From NCBI GenBank assembly GCA_023269675.1, contig JAHFSX010000041.1:1-58257 (forward strand): DNA of 58,257 nucleotides. The letters are read 5' to 3'. The position numbers and the translations under genes were made by a program. Positions within the stretch are counted from its first letter, which is position 1. Every line of letters starts with the position of its first letter. The stretch is from Verrucomicrobiota bacterium. GTDB lineage: Bacteria > Verrucomicrobiota > Kiritimatiellia > RFP12 > UBA1067. The notes under the pieces were generated by a model. The model had not been told where the DNA came from. It saw nothing but the letters and a program-made list of their open reading frames with translations, and made no database searches. Shown here in pieces: positions 1 through 7,619 of this stretch.

Positions 1-38
1 TAAACGGCGAGGTCGCCACCCACCTTCGTGAGGGCGTC
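1..38. repeat. Terminal direct repeat, left copy
   Basis: Bases 1-38 are identical to bases 58220-58257. The identity falls inside the tandem repeats of the solenoid-like gene. It may be an assembly overlap of a circular or permuted molecule, or a contig that broke inside a repeat. Confidence 0.9.
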
Positions 39-590
39 GAGCTTCGCGCTGCCAGAAACGTCGAGGTAGCCACCCACCTTCACCAACGCTGGGGCGGAAA
101 TTTCATACCCATCCTCAATTGCCAAGTTCCCCTCAATCTTTGTTATCCTCGGGTCGAAAGATTTTATGCGTTCGCCGTTGGCGTGAAGTAACAGGCCAAC
201 CAATTTCGTCGCCACCCGTTTCGGGCACTTGGGGTTGATCAATGTCTTCCACCGCAGATCGGCGTATTCGTCTCCGGCGAAAATCCCAGCCCCAAATAAC
301 ATCCGCTCCGCGTTTTTAGCTGGGTCAGCCAGCAACTTCGCCGCCCCATCATAAATGCCGTCGATCACCTTCCGCTGCTTTTCGTTGATTTCGCCGCGTG
401 AAATTTTGTCCGCGCCGGGATAATCGCCTTCGCAGTTCCACTCGACCTCGACGAAGTATTTACCGCGCAGGTCGGCCATCTGGTCGTTCTCGCGCCAGCC
501 AGCAGCCTTCACGGCCCCAGAATGGGAGTTGCCTGCGGTCTTGGCCACTGCGCCGTCTGCGCGCACTGCGATTGATAAGAAGTCACACAT
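1..590 (-). CDS. Repeat (beta-solenoid-like) protein, N-terminal part, runs off the left end
   Basis: The frame opens at ATG 588-590 (protein starts MCDFLSIAVRADG) behind an AGGA about 10 nt upstream, and stays open to base 1. About the first 150 residues form a unique domain (with GKYFVEVEWNCEGDYPGAD and a GIFAGDEYADLRW stretch). Next comes a repeat of the type KVGGDLAVYGSAKLDALT. The same repeats continue at 57991-58257. If the two window ends are joined through their 38-bp identity, the combined gene is 819 nt (272 aa) in one frame. Repeats of this kind usually fold as short solenoids; I do not recognise a function. It is the gene upstream of the Bet/RecT-like gene in the leftward early operon. 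Confidence 0.8.
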   Translation of the reverse strand, partial: MCDFLSIAVRADGAVAKTAGNSHSGAVKAAGWRENDQMADLRGKYFVEVEWNCEGDYPGADKISRGEINEKQRKVIDGIYDGAAKLLADPAKNAERMLFGAGIFAGDEYADLRWKTLINPKCPKRVATKLVGLLLHANGERIKSFDPRITKIEGNLAIEDGYEISAPALVKVGGYLDVSGSAKLDALTKVGGDLAV

Positions 591-601
591 TTTTGGTAGT
601 C

Positions 602-868
602 CTATTTTTTACGGGTTGATCGTTTGCTTTTGGAAAATTTCTTCTTCCACTGAGCCTTCCACTGAGCGCCGGCGGCGTGCTCGCATTGGTAGAGATACAG
701 GCCGCGATTCATCCAGTTATGAACTGTCCTCGCTGGCATCGAGTAGAGGAACGCGGCGGGGGTGGGGCTGCTGCCGCTGGCGTTCCCGATTGGCATAAAG
801 ACCGAGCGACGTTTTAATGCGGCGCACTGAAGCTGGTTTAGCGTGCGAATCTGTATGGGCTTGCTCAC
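602..868 (-). CDS. Small conserved-type phage protein, unknown function
   Basis: 88 aa from a GTG at 866-868 whose last bases overlap the stop of the upstream gene (GTGA), the coupling seen throughout this operon. An upstream ATG at 925 would create a 61-bp overlap and is less likely. The middle of the protein (RRSVFMPIGNASG, PTPAAFLYSMPARTV, MNRGLYLYQ) resembles a compact alpha/beta phage domain, and the tail is very basic (KKKFSKSKRSTRKK), which would suit nucleic-acid contact. No function is assigned. Confidence 0.65.
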   Translation of the reverse strand: MSKPIQIRTLNQLQCAALKRRSVFMPIGNASGSSPTPAAFLYSMPARTVHNWMNRGLYLYQCEHAAGAQWKAQWKKKFSKSKRSTRKK

Positions 869-1140
869 GCGCCCTCCTTTGTCTTCTCCGACTTCATGGC
901 CTGATGTTTCTCGGCAGCGTCCCACGCCACCCCGATGATCGCGGAAATCTTTTCACGGTTCGCGCGGAAGAAGTCACCCAAGCGTCCGTTCATAATCTCA
1001 TGCTTGCAGGACTCTTGAAGTAGTAGACGCTCGACCAGTGCGTCCAGCGTTTCCCCGTTCGCAGCAGCGAGACGTTTGCTTTCGACCGCTAACGAGACGG
1101 ACAGGCTCACCCGCAGAGATGCGTTAGTCTTCGCGCTCAC
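865..1140 (-). CDS. Small helical protein, possible ribbon-helix-helix regulator
   Basis: 91 aa. It begins with a short strand-like stretch (ASLRVSLSVSLAVESKRLAAANGETLDALVERLL), which could be a ribbon-helix-helix fold: strand, helix, turn at NGET, helix. The C-terminal half is helical. It overlaps its neighbours on both sides by 4 bp and sits among two clearer RHH proteins. The DNA-binding role is an inference from this pattern and context. Confidence 0.6.
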   Translation of the reverse strand: MSAKTNASLRVSLSVSLAVESKRLAAANGETLDALVERLLLQESCKHEIMNGRLGDFFRANREKISAIIGVAWDAAEKHQAMKSEKTKEGA

Positions 1141-1649
1141 GCTGCCTCCTTTTGGCGAATCTGCATCACCGCTTCCATGACCGCTTGAGGTGATTTGTAG
1201 CGCTCCCTAGCCTCCGCCAGAAACGCGCGGATGATCTCCGCCTTTTTCAGACCGGTCTTGGCTGATGCGTTGTTGAGAAAGATTTCGGTCGCCTCGGGTA
1301 GTCTGATCGAGGTGGGCATAGGTTCATCCCCACGATCAAATGGGGTAATCGCTTTTTCCGACCGCGTGCGCTTCTTTTGCGGGTTCCCGCTGAAATTTAG
1401 AATGGGCGTCAACAGACGGATCAATTTGCGCTCCTCCTCCTGTGCTTCTTCAAGCGTTGAAAAAACAACGTAGGTCGCACGGTCGAAATACTTCCCCCCT
1501 GCACGATGTTCGCCGATTCGCTTTGAAAGGTTGCCCGTCATCCCGACGTAAATGACCACATCACCTTTGAGCAGGCGATAAACACTCCACCCATCCGTGG
1601 GCGGAAGGACGATTTCTTTCTCCTCGGGCGTTTGCGTTGTGGGATTCAT
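1137..1649 (-). CDS. GIY-YIG domain fused to a ribbon-helix-helix domain
   Basis: 170 aa. Residues 20-95 carry a GIY-YIG endonuclease fold: VYR at 23-25, YVG at 34-36, an Arg in RIGEH (44), an acidic helix EEAQEEERKLI and an Asn at 85 (TPILN). These fit the family's two strands, catalytic Arg, metal-binding Glu and terminal Asn. Residues 110-150 (PTSIRLPEATEIFL, TGLKKAEIIRAFLAEA) look like a ribbon-helix-helix DNA-binding unit. A nuclease with a built-in operator-type binding domain could be a homing-type or host-attack endonuclease, or a DNA-repair nuclease. It overlaps both flanking genes by 4 bp. Confidence 0.8.
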   Translation of the reverse strand: MNPTTQTPEEKEIVLPPTDGWSVYRLLKGDVVIYVGMTGNLSKRIGEHRAGGKYFDRATYVVFSTLEEAQEEERKLIRLLTPILNFSGNPQKKRTRSEKAITPFDRGDEPMPTSIRLPEATEIFLNNASAKTGLKKAEIIRAFLAEARERYKSPQAVMEAVMQIRQKEAA

Positions 1650-1846
1650 GCGGCCTCCTTTTTTAGCGCGTATGCCTCCATGCCTTTGCCGGGCCGGATA
1701 AAATGCCGACGCACAACACGGTTGAGGTAGGTGCTGATCTTGGTGCCGTGCTCGGCCTCAATCTTCTTTAGGAGCCGCACTACCTCGGTATCGAGAGTGA
1801 TAGAGATTTTCGCCTTGGTGACGGCGGGGGAATTAGTCAGGGCCAT
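1646..1846 (-). CDS. Ribbon-helix-helix protein
   Basis: 66 aa from ATG 1844-1846 (MALTNSPAVTKAKISITLDTEV). A TTG 36 nt further upstream could also start it, giving a more hydrophobic N-terminus that looks less natural. KISITLDTEVVRLLKKIEAE then HGTKISTYLNRVVRRHF matches the strand-helix-turn-helix of RHH repressors. It is the first gene of the leftward group next to the integrase and diverges from another RHH gene at 1936, so it is a candidate regulator of this control region. Confidence 0.75.
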   Translation of the reverse strand: MALTNSPAVTKAKISITLDTEVVRLLKKIEAEHGTKISTYLNRVVRRHFIRPGKGMEAYALKKEAA

Positions 1847-1892
1847 GCGGAAGATTGGTAAGATAAGTAGGATAACCGTCAATAGTTTTTTC

Positions 1893-1922
1893 TTGAGAAC
1901 TCCCGCAAAATGGTATTAAATC
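1893..1922 (+). promoter_or_regulatory. Possible promoter for the small rightward RHH gene
   Basis: TTGAGA at 1893-1898 is followed 15-18 bp later by TATTAA/TTAAAT (1914-1922), just upstream of ATG 1936. Spacing and match are imperfect. It lies in the divergent region between two RHH genes. Confidence 0.3.
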
Positions 1923-1935
1923 CTACTTTTCACCT

Positions 1936-2106
1936 ATGGGTAAGCATACAAACAAAACCGAGAAAATCAGCGTCACGTTGGATGCGGACGGCCTGAAACA
2001 AATGCGCCTTGTTGCCGACGCCCGTTTCGGCGGAAACATTTCCGCCGCCATCAACAACGCCATGCTGGCAGAACTGGAAAACGGTCGCGGCATGGCTCAC
2101 GGGTAG
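1936..2106 (+). CDS. Short ribbon-helix-helix protein
   Basis: 56 aa from ATG 1936 to TAG 2106. EKISVTLDADGLKQMRLVADARFGGNISAAINNAM has the strand, first helix, a Gly-rich turn and second helix expected of an RHH repressor. It is transcribed opposite to the neighbouring RHH gene (1646-1846) across a 90-bp gap. That is a classic layout for divergent regulators, and it faces the integrase side. A role in lysogeny or integrase control is inferred from position only. Confidence 0.65.
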   Translation: MGKHTNKTEKISVTLDADGLKQMRLVADARFGGNISAAINNAMLAELENGRGMAHG

Positions 2107-2285
2107 TCTAATTTGGAAATTTCGGCACATTTTAAGCACAGAGGTTTCTTGAAGGCGGAGAATGTAACGGCAACTCGACCGCACTTCTGGTAAGATTGGC
2201 CGGTAGGGTTGCGGTTGGAGAGGTAGCGAGTAGCCTTTAGCCTATTAGCCTCGCATTTTGTTTGTGCTTTTGGCTTATTGTTCAC
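2097..2285 (-). CDS. Small putative zinc-finger protein
   Basis: 62 aa from a GTG at 2283-2285, downstream of the integrase. The C-terminal part YQKCGRVAVTFSAFKKPLC then LKCAE has the spaced Cys pattern of a small zinc finger, and a further Cys lies near the N-terminus. An in-frame extension upstream into the integrase is open but composition changes there, so GTG is preferred. It overlaps the tail of the rightward RHH gene by 10 bp. It could instead be a chance frame. Confidence 0.45.
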   Translation of the reverse strand: MNNKPKAQTKCEANRLKATRYLSNRNPTGQSYQKCGRVAVTFSAFKKPLCLKCAEISKLDYP

Positions 2286-2319
2286 AGTGGAAAATTTCAA
2301 ATTAGGGGGAAATACCCGC

Positions 2320-3600
2320 TTACGCACTCTGCGTATTCTTAACGGTCGCCGCCCCCGCCCACGTCGGCCTGACCTCCCACAGCGCGAACAGCGAAGCATC
2401 GAGCATGATGTCGGCGTAGTGCGTGTTCGTCGTCTCCGGCGAGTCATGCCCGAGAAACCGCTGCGCCGTGTAGAGGTTAAAACGATTGGTGAGATAGCTG
2501 CCGAACAGAAACCGCAGCGCGTGGACGGCCTTCTCGCCCTTTTCGCCGGCCAGTCCCTTGGACTTTAACCACAGATTCAACCGCTTGAAAGTCATCTCCC
2601 GCCGCTCGTGCTTCCCGCCGCCGATGAGATTGGCCGGGCTTTCCGACAACGCCTCAAGCTCCTCGATCACCCACGGCTGCACCTCGACGAAACGCTCGTC
2701 GCCATCCTTGATCTTGAACTCCGGCGTGGTCTTTACCCACAGACGCGGCGGCGTGCTCTCCTTCTCGATCCAACCGCGCTGCGCGTGCCCGATCTCGCCC
2801 TTGCGAAATCCGGCGTGCGCAGCCAGCAGGAAAGCCAGATAGGCGTTGCGGTCGGTCGCCCGCAATTCATGCGCCTCGCCAAACACCCGCCGCAGCACCG
2901 CCACCGCCGGCAGCCGCTTCTTGATCTTGCCGACCTTGCGAAACTTCATGTGCGCCAGCACTTCGTCCAGTCCCGTCGGCAAGGTGAGATGATTGTAGTG
3001 CTCGCGCGCCGCCTCCGAAAACAACGCCCGCACGCCCCGCAGGACGCCATTGGCCGAACGCTTTTTGCTTTCCTGCGCCGCCTTGTCCTCGCCCGCGAGG
3101 TTCACGCGCGCCACCTTGAAATCCGCCACCAGCCGCCCGTTGAGCTCATGCAGCCCCATCGCTCTCACCGCCTCATCGGCAGGCTCGCGGCCATCCCGCC
3201 GAGCCGCCAAGCCCTGTTTGAACAACAACAACAGTGAATCTCGGTAGCCCCGCGCCGTGCGATCCTCGATGCCGAGCGCCGTGCGCGCCTTCTCATGCGC
3301 CTCCAACACTGCACCAACAGTGGCAATCTTGGCCGACGGGTTGACCTTCTCCCACCGGTCCGGCGTGAACTTCTTGATCGCCATGTCGAAGGTATTGCTC
3401 CGCACGTCGAGGAAAGCGTCGATCTCGTCGGCCACTCTACCGGCTTCCTTCCGGTCAGACGGCAGGGGGAAATACACCCTGCGCCCATGTCGCATCATCC
3501 GCATGGTGTAATTATCAGCGACCGCCAACGAGCCGTCGGGCAGCTTCTTGGTGAGCCGCAGGCAAAGCACGCCACGGCGGGTGCGGAACTTATGGCTCAT
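2320..3600 (-). CDS. int: Tyrosine-recombinase integrase
   Basis: 426 aa from ATG 3598-3600, chosen because AAAGG lies 7 nt upstream; the frame stays open 25 codons further. The catalytic set of the lambda-integrase family is complete: Arg266 in HAGFRKGE, Lys296/298 in the beta-hairpin EFKIKDGDERF, His360-x-x-Arg363 (HALR), His385 in FLGHDSPETT and nucleophile Tyr395 in THYAD. The N-terminal 220 residues form arm-binding and core-binding domains. It should carry out site-specific integration and excision between attP, about 200 bp upstream of its start, and a host tRNA-Arg gene. Paired repeats overlap its promoter region, so it may regulate itself. Confidence 0.95.
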   Translation of the reverse strand: MSHKFRTRRGVLCLRLTKKLPDGSLAVADNYTMRMMRHGRRVYFPLPSDRKEAGRVADEIDAFLDVRSNTFDMAIKKFTPDRWEKVNPSAKIATVGAVLEAHEKARTALGIEDRTARGYRDSLLLLFKQGLAARRDGREPADEAVRAMGLHELNGRLVADFKVARVNLAGEDKAAQESKKRSANGVLRGVRALFSEAAREHYNHLTLPTGLDEVLAHMKFRKVGKIKKRLPAVAVLRRVFGEAHELRATDRNAYLAFLLAAHAGFRKGEIGHAQRGWIEKESTPPRLWVKTTPEFKIKDGDERFVEVQPWVIEELEALSESPANLIGGGKHERREMTFKRLNLWLKSKGLAGEKGEKAVHALRFLFGSYLTNRFNLYTAQRFLGHDSPETTNTHYADIMLDASLFALWEVRPTWAGAATVKNTQSA

Positions 3601-3666
3601 GGCTGGCCTTTCGCTGAGTTGATGTCGTTCATCATGGCCCAAGGCAGTCAGAACCCCTCGGGTAAG

Positions 3667-3687
3667 TCTAGCCAAAATCTAGCCAAA
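3667..3687 (+). repeat. Arm-type repeat pair (left of attP core)
   Basis: TCTAGCCAAA occurs at 3667-3676 and again at 3678-3687, exactly 11 bp apart, about one helical turn. A matching pair lies on the other side of the core. This is the layout of integrase arm sites. Confidence 0.6.
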
Positions 3688-3698
3688 TAAAGGCACGG

Positions 3699-3785
3699 CC
3701 AATTCGCGCCACGTTGCGCCACACCGCGCCACGCCTCCACTCTACCAGCGGGCGGTTTGTTTTGGCGCAAGCTGGCGCGAATTGG
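3699..3785. repeat. Imperfect inverted repeat beside the attP core
   Basis: CCAATTCGCGCCA at 3699-3711 is repeated in reverse complement at 3773-3785. The match continues inward with TTGCGCCA, giving about 21 of 23 identical positions per arm. It lies between integrase and the tRNA-like core and could bind an excisionase or bending protein, or form a hairpin. Confidence 0.65.
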
Positions 3786-3797
3786 ACGCGGCGAAAA

Positions 3798-3846
3798 CTG
3801 ACTACGGATCAGAAGGTTTGGGGTTCGACTCCCTACGGGTGCACCA
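3798..3846 (+). other. attP: attP core: 3' half of a tRNA-Arg(ACG) gene
   Basis: From CTGA at 3798 the sequence reads as the 3' half of a tRNA. It has an anticodon stem CTGA/TCAG around loop CTACGGA (anticodon ACG), a variable loop, T-stem TGGGG-TTCGACT-CCCTA, a 3' acceptor strand CGGGTGC, discriminator A and CCA (to 3846). No matching 5' acceptor GCACCCG or D-arm exists upstream, so it is not a working tRNA. A phage that integrates into a host tRNA gene carries exactly this segment so that the gene is rebuilt after integration. Confidence 0.85.
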
Positions 3847-3924
3847 ATTTTACAATACCACTGATAAACAGATACTTATCGTGGTTATTGGCTGGCTTAA
3901 GACACCGCAAAAGCAAGTATTGGA

Positions 3925-3953
3925 TTGACACGTCTAACCAAATTCTAGCCAAT
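3925..3953 (+). promoter_or_regulatory. Possible promoter overlapping the right arm-type repeats
   Basis: A consensus TTGACA lies at 3925-3930. 17 bp later is GCCAAT, a weak -10. The region is covered by TCTAACCAAA (3933-3942) and TCTAGCCAAT (3944-3953), again 11 bp apart. ATG 3966 follows at once, so any transcript would be nearly leaderless, and integrase binding would block it. Confidence 0.4.
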
Positions 3954-3965
3954 TCTGGGCAAGCA

Positions 3966-4301
3966 ATGCCCTTACCTCATTCCATCGCCCGCCTCAAACC
4001 CGCCGACGAACGGGCGCGTCTTTTGGCGATGATCGAAGACTTCCGCGCCGCCGAGGAACCCTTGCTCGACAAGCTCGATGAGCAAATTTACGGGCTGCTT
4101 CGCGGCGCAATTCCACGGCTTCAGGCTTACGTTCTCGAAACCGGCAAACCTGAGGGCACCATGACGATCACCCTCGGCTTCCGTTTCAACTCAGCGACCA
4201 AGGAGGTGTCCGTCAATGGTGAGGCGTTGATCGTTCCGCCGCCGACCTCATTGAAATTCGCGGAGGTCGTCAGCTACGCCCCCGTCCAACTCGAAGAATG
4301 A
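3966..4301 (+). CDS. Hypothetical protein next to attP
   Basis: 111 aa from ATG 3966; the longer open frame upstream runs through the tRNA-like core and is not used. The N-terminal half is helical and charged (RLKPADERARLLAMIEDF, EEPLLDKLDEQIYGLL). The C-terminal half is strand-rich (GTMTITLGFRFNSATKEVSVNGEALIVPPP). No known family is recognised. Its start lies just after a TTGACA box and integrase arm-like sites, so it may be expressed only when the attP region is unoccupied. After integration it would sit at one prophage end. Confidence 0.65.
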   Translation: MPLPHSIARLKPADERARLLAMIEDFRAAEEPLLDKLDEQIYGLLRGAIPRLQAYVLETGKPEGTMTITLGFRFNSATKEVSVNGEALIVPPPTSLKFAEVVSYAPVQLEE

Positions 4302-4315
4302 AAGGCTCCACATGA

Positions 4316-4831
4316 ATGGCCGAAGGACGCTCAACCTCAGCTTCGACAGTTCGCAATCAGCCGAAGAGCACGATGCACCCCTACATTCAGGGGATGGGAC
4401 TCTATGACAAAGAGGATGTGAAGATTCTACTCCTGCGCGCGGGTTGCGTTCTGCCGCCGGAAAAACCGATAGAGCCCTACGTTCCCGGACATCGTTGCAC
4501 GCAGCGATGGGAAGGTGAGACCCGCGAGCGCCGTTGCCAACAGCTTGCCGTCAACGAGTCATTCATTCTCGGCCTCGCAATGCGTGGCCTCTCCTCCGAG
4601 ACCATCGCCTGTGCGTTCGTCGTCACCTCCGAGGCGATCAATAAACGCCTCCGTAAATTCGGTCTGTCCCTTGATTGGAACGCCTACCAACGGGCAAAGA
4701 AAGATGCACCCAACTACGTTCGCCATGCTCTACGCAGTGGCACACCTGCACCTAAAGTTTTAGACTGGCGCGTTCTGCAAAAAATCCACGCCGAGCCCGC
4801 GCAGGAGGAAACGCTGATCGTTGAAATATAG
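4316..4831 (+). CDS. Hypothetical protein with a helix-turn-helix-like segment
   Basis: 171 aa from ATG 4316; an internal ATG at 4373 (MHPYIQGMG) is an alternative start. LAMRGLSSETIACAFVV then TSEAINKRLRKFGLS reads like a helix-turn-helix of the RNA-polymerase-sigma/transposase kind, which could recognise DNA. It follows the previous gene by 14 bp and is probably cotranscribed. Its last 72 bp overlap, tail to tail, the end of the leftward tail gene at 4760. Function unknown; a regulator of the lysogeny region is plausible. Confidence 0.65.
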   Translation: MAEGRSTSASTVRNQPKSTMHPYIQGMGLYDKEDVKILLLRAGCVLPPEKPIEPYVPGHRCTQRWEGETRERRCQQLAVNESFILGLAMRGLSSETIACAFVVTSEAINKRLRKFGLSLDWNAYQRAKKDAPNYVRHALRSGTPAPKVLDWRVLQKIHAEPAQEETLIVEI

Positions 4832-6595
4832 GATCACAACGCGCAACGTCAGCCTCCGCCCCAGCAGCTTCAGCCCCGAAAGCTGTTCCTCCTTTGGATA
4901 GTTCGTGCCGCGCCACTTCTCGTGCCGCAGCCCTTCGCTTTCGGCGAACACCCCGAGGTAAGCGATGCTGTTGCGCTGAAACTGAAGCCGGGTTTGCAAA
5001 AACTCCTTCAGCGATGCCGGGTCGCCGAAGTCCTCGTTTGCCACCTCGAAGATGGCGATGTTCGCGTTATTGAACCAGAGGTTAACCGTCGGCGTCAGCC
5101 CGCTCGTCCACTGATCCCACGGCGAGGCCATGCCCAACACCACACTGTCGATCACCAGCCGCAGAGCGCCCGTGGTTGAGTTGACCGCAGCGATGGGCAG
5201 GCCCGCTCCAGGTGTCGGCGCTGATCCGCTGGACTGGTAGGCCGCTCCCAGTGCTGTGCCGTAGGACGGTAGCTGCCAAGAGTCTGCTTCGTAGAGGTCG
5301 GAGAGCTTGGCACTCATCAGCACCCCGGCCCGCGTGAGGATGGCAACGTAGGTGCGCTCGTTCACTGTGATCATCACCATCTCCACTGCATCGGGATAGC
5401 GGATAGGGCCGACGATCATCCCGTCCGAACGATCCGGCTCGTGATAGCAATAGAAGCCGCTACTCGTGCCGGCGGACAATGACGCGAGGATGAACACCAG
5501 CCCGTCCTTGCGGTCATGCACCACGGCGAAGTCGTCGGTCGAACCGTTCAACGCCATGTTCGCGTTCCACAACATTTCACCGACAGCCGTGGCGATGTTG
5601 GGCGCGCGCTGCTCCTTCTCGCCGTAGTTGCCCTGCTTGGCCGCGCTGGTGCGATAGAGCTCGAAGTCGGTGGCGAGATAGTAGGCGAGGGAGCCGTCGC
5701 TGTCAGAGACGCAGTTGGGGTTGCACGCCCCGCTGTCCGCCCGCGTCGGCACCTGCTGCGCTTTGTATGCGTCGCCTCCTCGCTCGTAGCCCGTCACGAG
5801 CACCGCGCCGGCATCCGTGTGCGCGACGACCGCGCCGCCTCGCAGTTGGAGCGCGTTCACCGCCGTCGCATTGGTGTGGTTGATCTTCACGAACGAGGTG
5901 TCGAGCGAAAGCACGCCCGTTATGCTGGGGTAGAGCGCCGTCGCCTTCTCCGAGGCATAGACGTAAAGCGGATTGGTCACGTTGCCCGCGCCGTAGATCA
6001 CCTTCTCCGCCGTCTGCACGAACTGTTTGCACGGCGGGAAGCGGTATTTACTCAGGTCGTCCGTGTCTGCTGGCGGCGAGGCTGGGCCGAGGAGGGCCAG
6101 CGTGCCACCAGTGACAAATAGGCCATCGACTCTGGTGAAAATCAAATTGGTGTCTGTGCCGTTTCCGAGCCAGAGAGCGCCATTGATCCACGAGCCATAC
6201 CAGCGCAGGGCAGCCGTCTTGTTTAACCAATTCGCATCTGTGTATTGGGTAAATAGAATCCCTGAAACCGTAGGGTCTGAGTTGTTCGGCCCGACATACC
6301 AACACCCGCGCGACCGTGCCGCTGCTTTGTCCCATGCGATCAGGAAGCACGAGGTTCCTTTGGTCACGGTCACAAAATGCACCTTCGTCGCGTCCGCCGC
6401 TGCGAGTGAGGTCTGAATAGATGACTTCACGTTGCCACCAAGCAGCGACGACCAGCTCGGGCCACCGGTGAGCGCGCCCGAAGGCGTCAGCACAAAGCCC
6501 TCGGCCTTACGCAGTGAGCCGCGCGGCAGGTCGGAAGTCTCCTCGCTGTTGCGGATGCCAAGAAAACGCCGAATTTCAAAGGTTTGTGGTTTCAT
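4760..6595 (-). CDS. Probable tail/DNA-stabilisation structural protein
   Basis: 611 aa from ATG 6595. It is rich in beta strands and repeated WxNGxLW/GG turns (RWYGSWINGALWLGNG; YGAGNVTNPLYVYASE; GGAVVAHTDAGAVLVTGYERGG). This suggests a beta-propeller such as those of short-tailed phage tail-hub or stabilisation proteins (P22 gp10-like role). It is the last gene of the leftward structural block and follows adaptor-like genes, which supports a tail-completion role. The family match is inferred from fold-like patterns, not from a clear signature. Confidence 0.6.
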   Translation of the reverse strand: MKPQTFEIRRFLGIRNSEETSDLPRGSLRKAEGFVLTPSGALTGGPSWSSLLGGNVKSSIQTSLAAADATKVHFVTVTKGTSCFLIAWDKAAARSRGCWYVGPNNSDPTVSGILFTQYTDANWLNKTAALRWYGSWINGALWLGNGTDTNLIFTRVDGLFVTGGTLALLGPASPPADTDDLSKYRFPPCKQFVQTAEKVIYGAGNVTNPLYVYASEKATALYPSITGVLSLDTSFVKINHTNATAVNALQLRGGAVVAHTDAGAVLVTGYERGGDAYKAQQVPTRADSGACNPNCVSDSDGSLAYYLATDFELYRTSAAKQGNYGEKEQRAPNIATAVGEMLWNANMALNGSTDDFAVVHDRKDGLVFILASLSAGTSSGFYCYHEPDRSDGMIVGPIRYPDAVEMVMITVNERTYVAILTRAGVLMSAKLSDLYEADSWQLPSYGTALGAAYQSSGSAPTPGAGLPIAAVNSTTGALRLVIDSVVLGMASPWDQWTSGLTPTVNLWFNNANIAIFEVANEDFGDPASLKEFLQTRLQFQRNSIAYLGVFAESEGLRHEKWRGTNYPKEEQLSGLKLLGRRLTLRVVILYFNDQRFLLRGLGVDFLQNAPV

Positions 6596-6610
6596 GGTGT
6601 GGTGAATAAA

Positions 6611-7618
6611 TTACGGAATCTTGGTGAAGACGGGCACGACGACCAGCCCGACCGCCACCGCCCCCGCGCCAGCAGTGTCAACTGAGCTAACCCCTAAGTC
6701 CCACGGGCTCGTATCGCCACCCGACTCCGTAGCAGGGAAAAGCAAGGTCACTTCTTGCGAGCCAGTGAAAGTGGTTATCATTGATCCGGTCATTTCAACC
6801 GGTGCAGCCATCGGGTCAGTGCCCGAGTTGCCAGACAAGACTTGTCCATCGAAGCGCAATTCTACCGGCGCATCGACATACACGTCACCACCTACGAGCG
6901 ACGGAGTAATCCATGCCCTCCATCTCGCCCCAGATGAATAGTAGGCATTCGCCGGAATGAGAACGTGCGGTTTTTCTTTTTGGCAGGTTAGAAACCAAAA
7001 CGAATTAGGCGGGCCGGTCTGGGCTTGAGCTAGACGCAACACCGCCGCAAGCCCGCCTAAATAGGCTCCTCCGACGGCGGATTCGGTCGCGCCCTGCATC
7101 GCAGTTGTCGCAGCGGCAAGCGTGGTCTGCGTGCCGCCCGAGGGGTAGCGGTCGTAAAGTTGAATCGAGCCAGCCTCATACGGCATCCGAATGGTGGTGA
7201 GCAGATTCAGCGCGGCCCAGATGAGATTAAACTCCAGCGCGGTATCTAACTGGCTATGAGCAGGAGCCGCGCCGCTCCCGCCGAGTGAAGCCCAGGCACA
7301 AGCAAGGAGGTCATTCACATCCCAAGATGGATTCGTAGTCGGGAGATAATCTACTGCTGCGTCGGCAGGGACGTAATTCAGGCCGCACAACACGCCCAGC
7401 AACGTGCGCATGGTATTCACCGAGCGCGTGCCGTTGACGATGTAAGCCGCCCGATCACTGACTTGCCGACTGGTCTTGATCGTCGCGCTGTCGAGGGAAC
7501 AAGGCACCAGTGCGACCGCGCCGAGCCGCTCCGTAAAGGCATCGAGCAGCTCATCGCGATGTGACTTAGGTGGCAGGATGCCAGCCGCGAGCGGGGCGGT
7601 GTAGTAAGTCCATGCCAT
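6611..7618 (-). CDS. Virion structural protein, unknown
   Basis: 335 aa from ATG 7618, two bases after the stop of the gene before it. The N-terminal half is helical (LLDAFTERLGAVALVP; LLTTIRMPYEAGSIQLYDRYP). The C-terminal third is strand-rich and Gly/Thr-rich (APVEMTGSMITTFTGSQEVTLLFP) and ends in a hydrophobic VAVGLVVVPVF. The position between adaptor-like and tail genes suggests a tail or minor virion component. No family recognised. Confidence 0.65.
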   Translation of the reverse strand: MAWTYYTAPLAAGILPPKSHRDELLDAFTERLGAVALVPCSLDSATIKTSRQVSDRAAYIVNGTRSVNTMRTLLGVLCGLNYVPADAAVDYLPTTNPSWDVNDLLACAWASLGGSGAAPAHSQLDTALEFNLIWAALNLLTTIRMPYEAGSIQLYDRYPSGGTQTTLAAATTAMQGATESAVGGAYLGGLAAVLRLAQAQTGPPNSFWFLTCQKEKPHVLIPANAYYSSGARWRAWITPSLVGGDVYVDAPVELRFDGQVLSGNSGTDPMAAPVEMTGSMITTFTGSQEVTLLFPATESGGDTSPWDLGVSSVDTAGAGAVAVGLVVVPVFTKIP

Positions 7619-7619
7619 G

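Noticed and set aside
2200..2260. Triple TAGCC repeat as another integrase arm cluster
   Set aside because: Spacing is 7-8 bp and the unit differs from TAGCCAAA/T; it falls inside a probable small coding frame.
3798..3846. Functional tRNA-Arg gene
   Set aside because: Only the anticodon arm, T-arm and 3' acceptor strand are present; there is no matching 5' acceptor strand or D-arm upstream. It is kept as an attP core.
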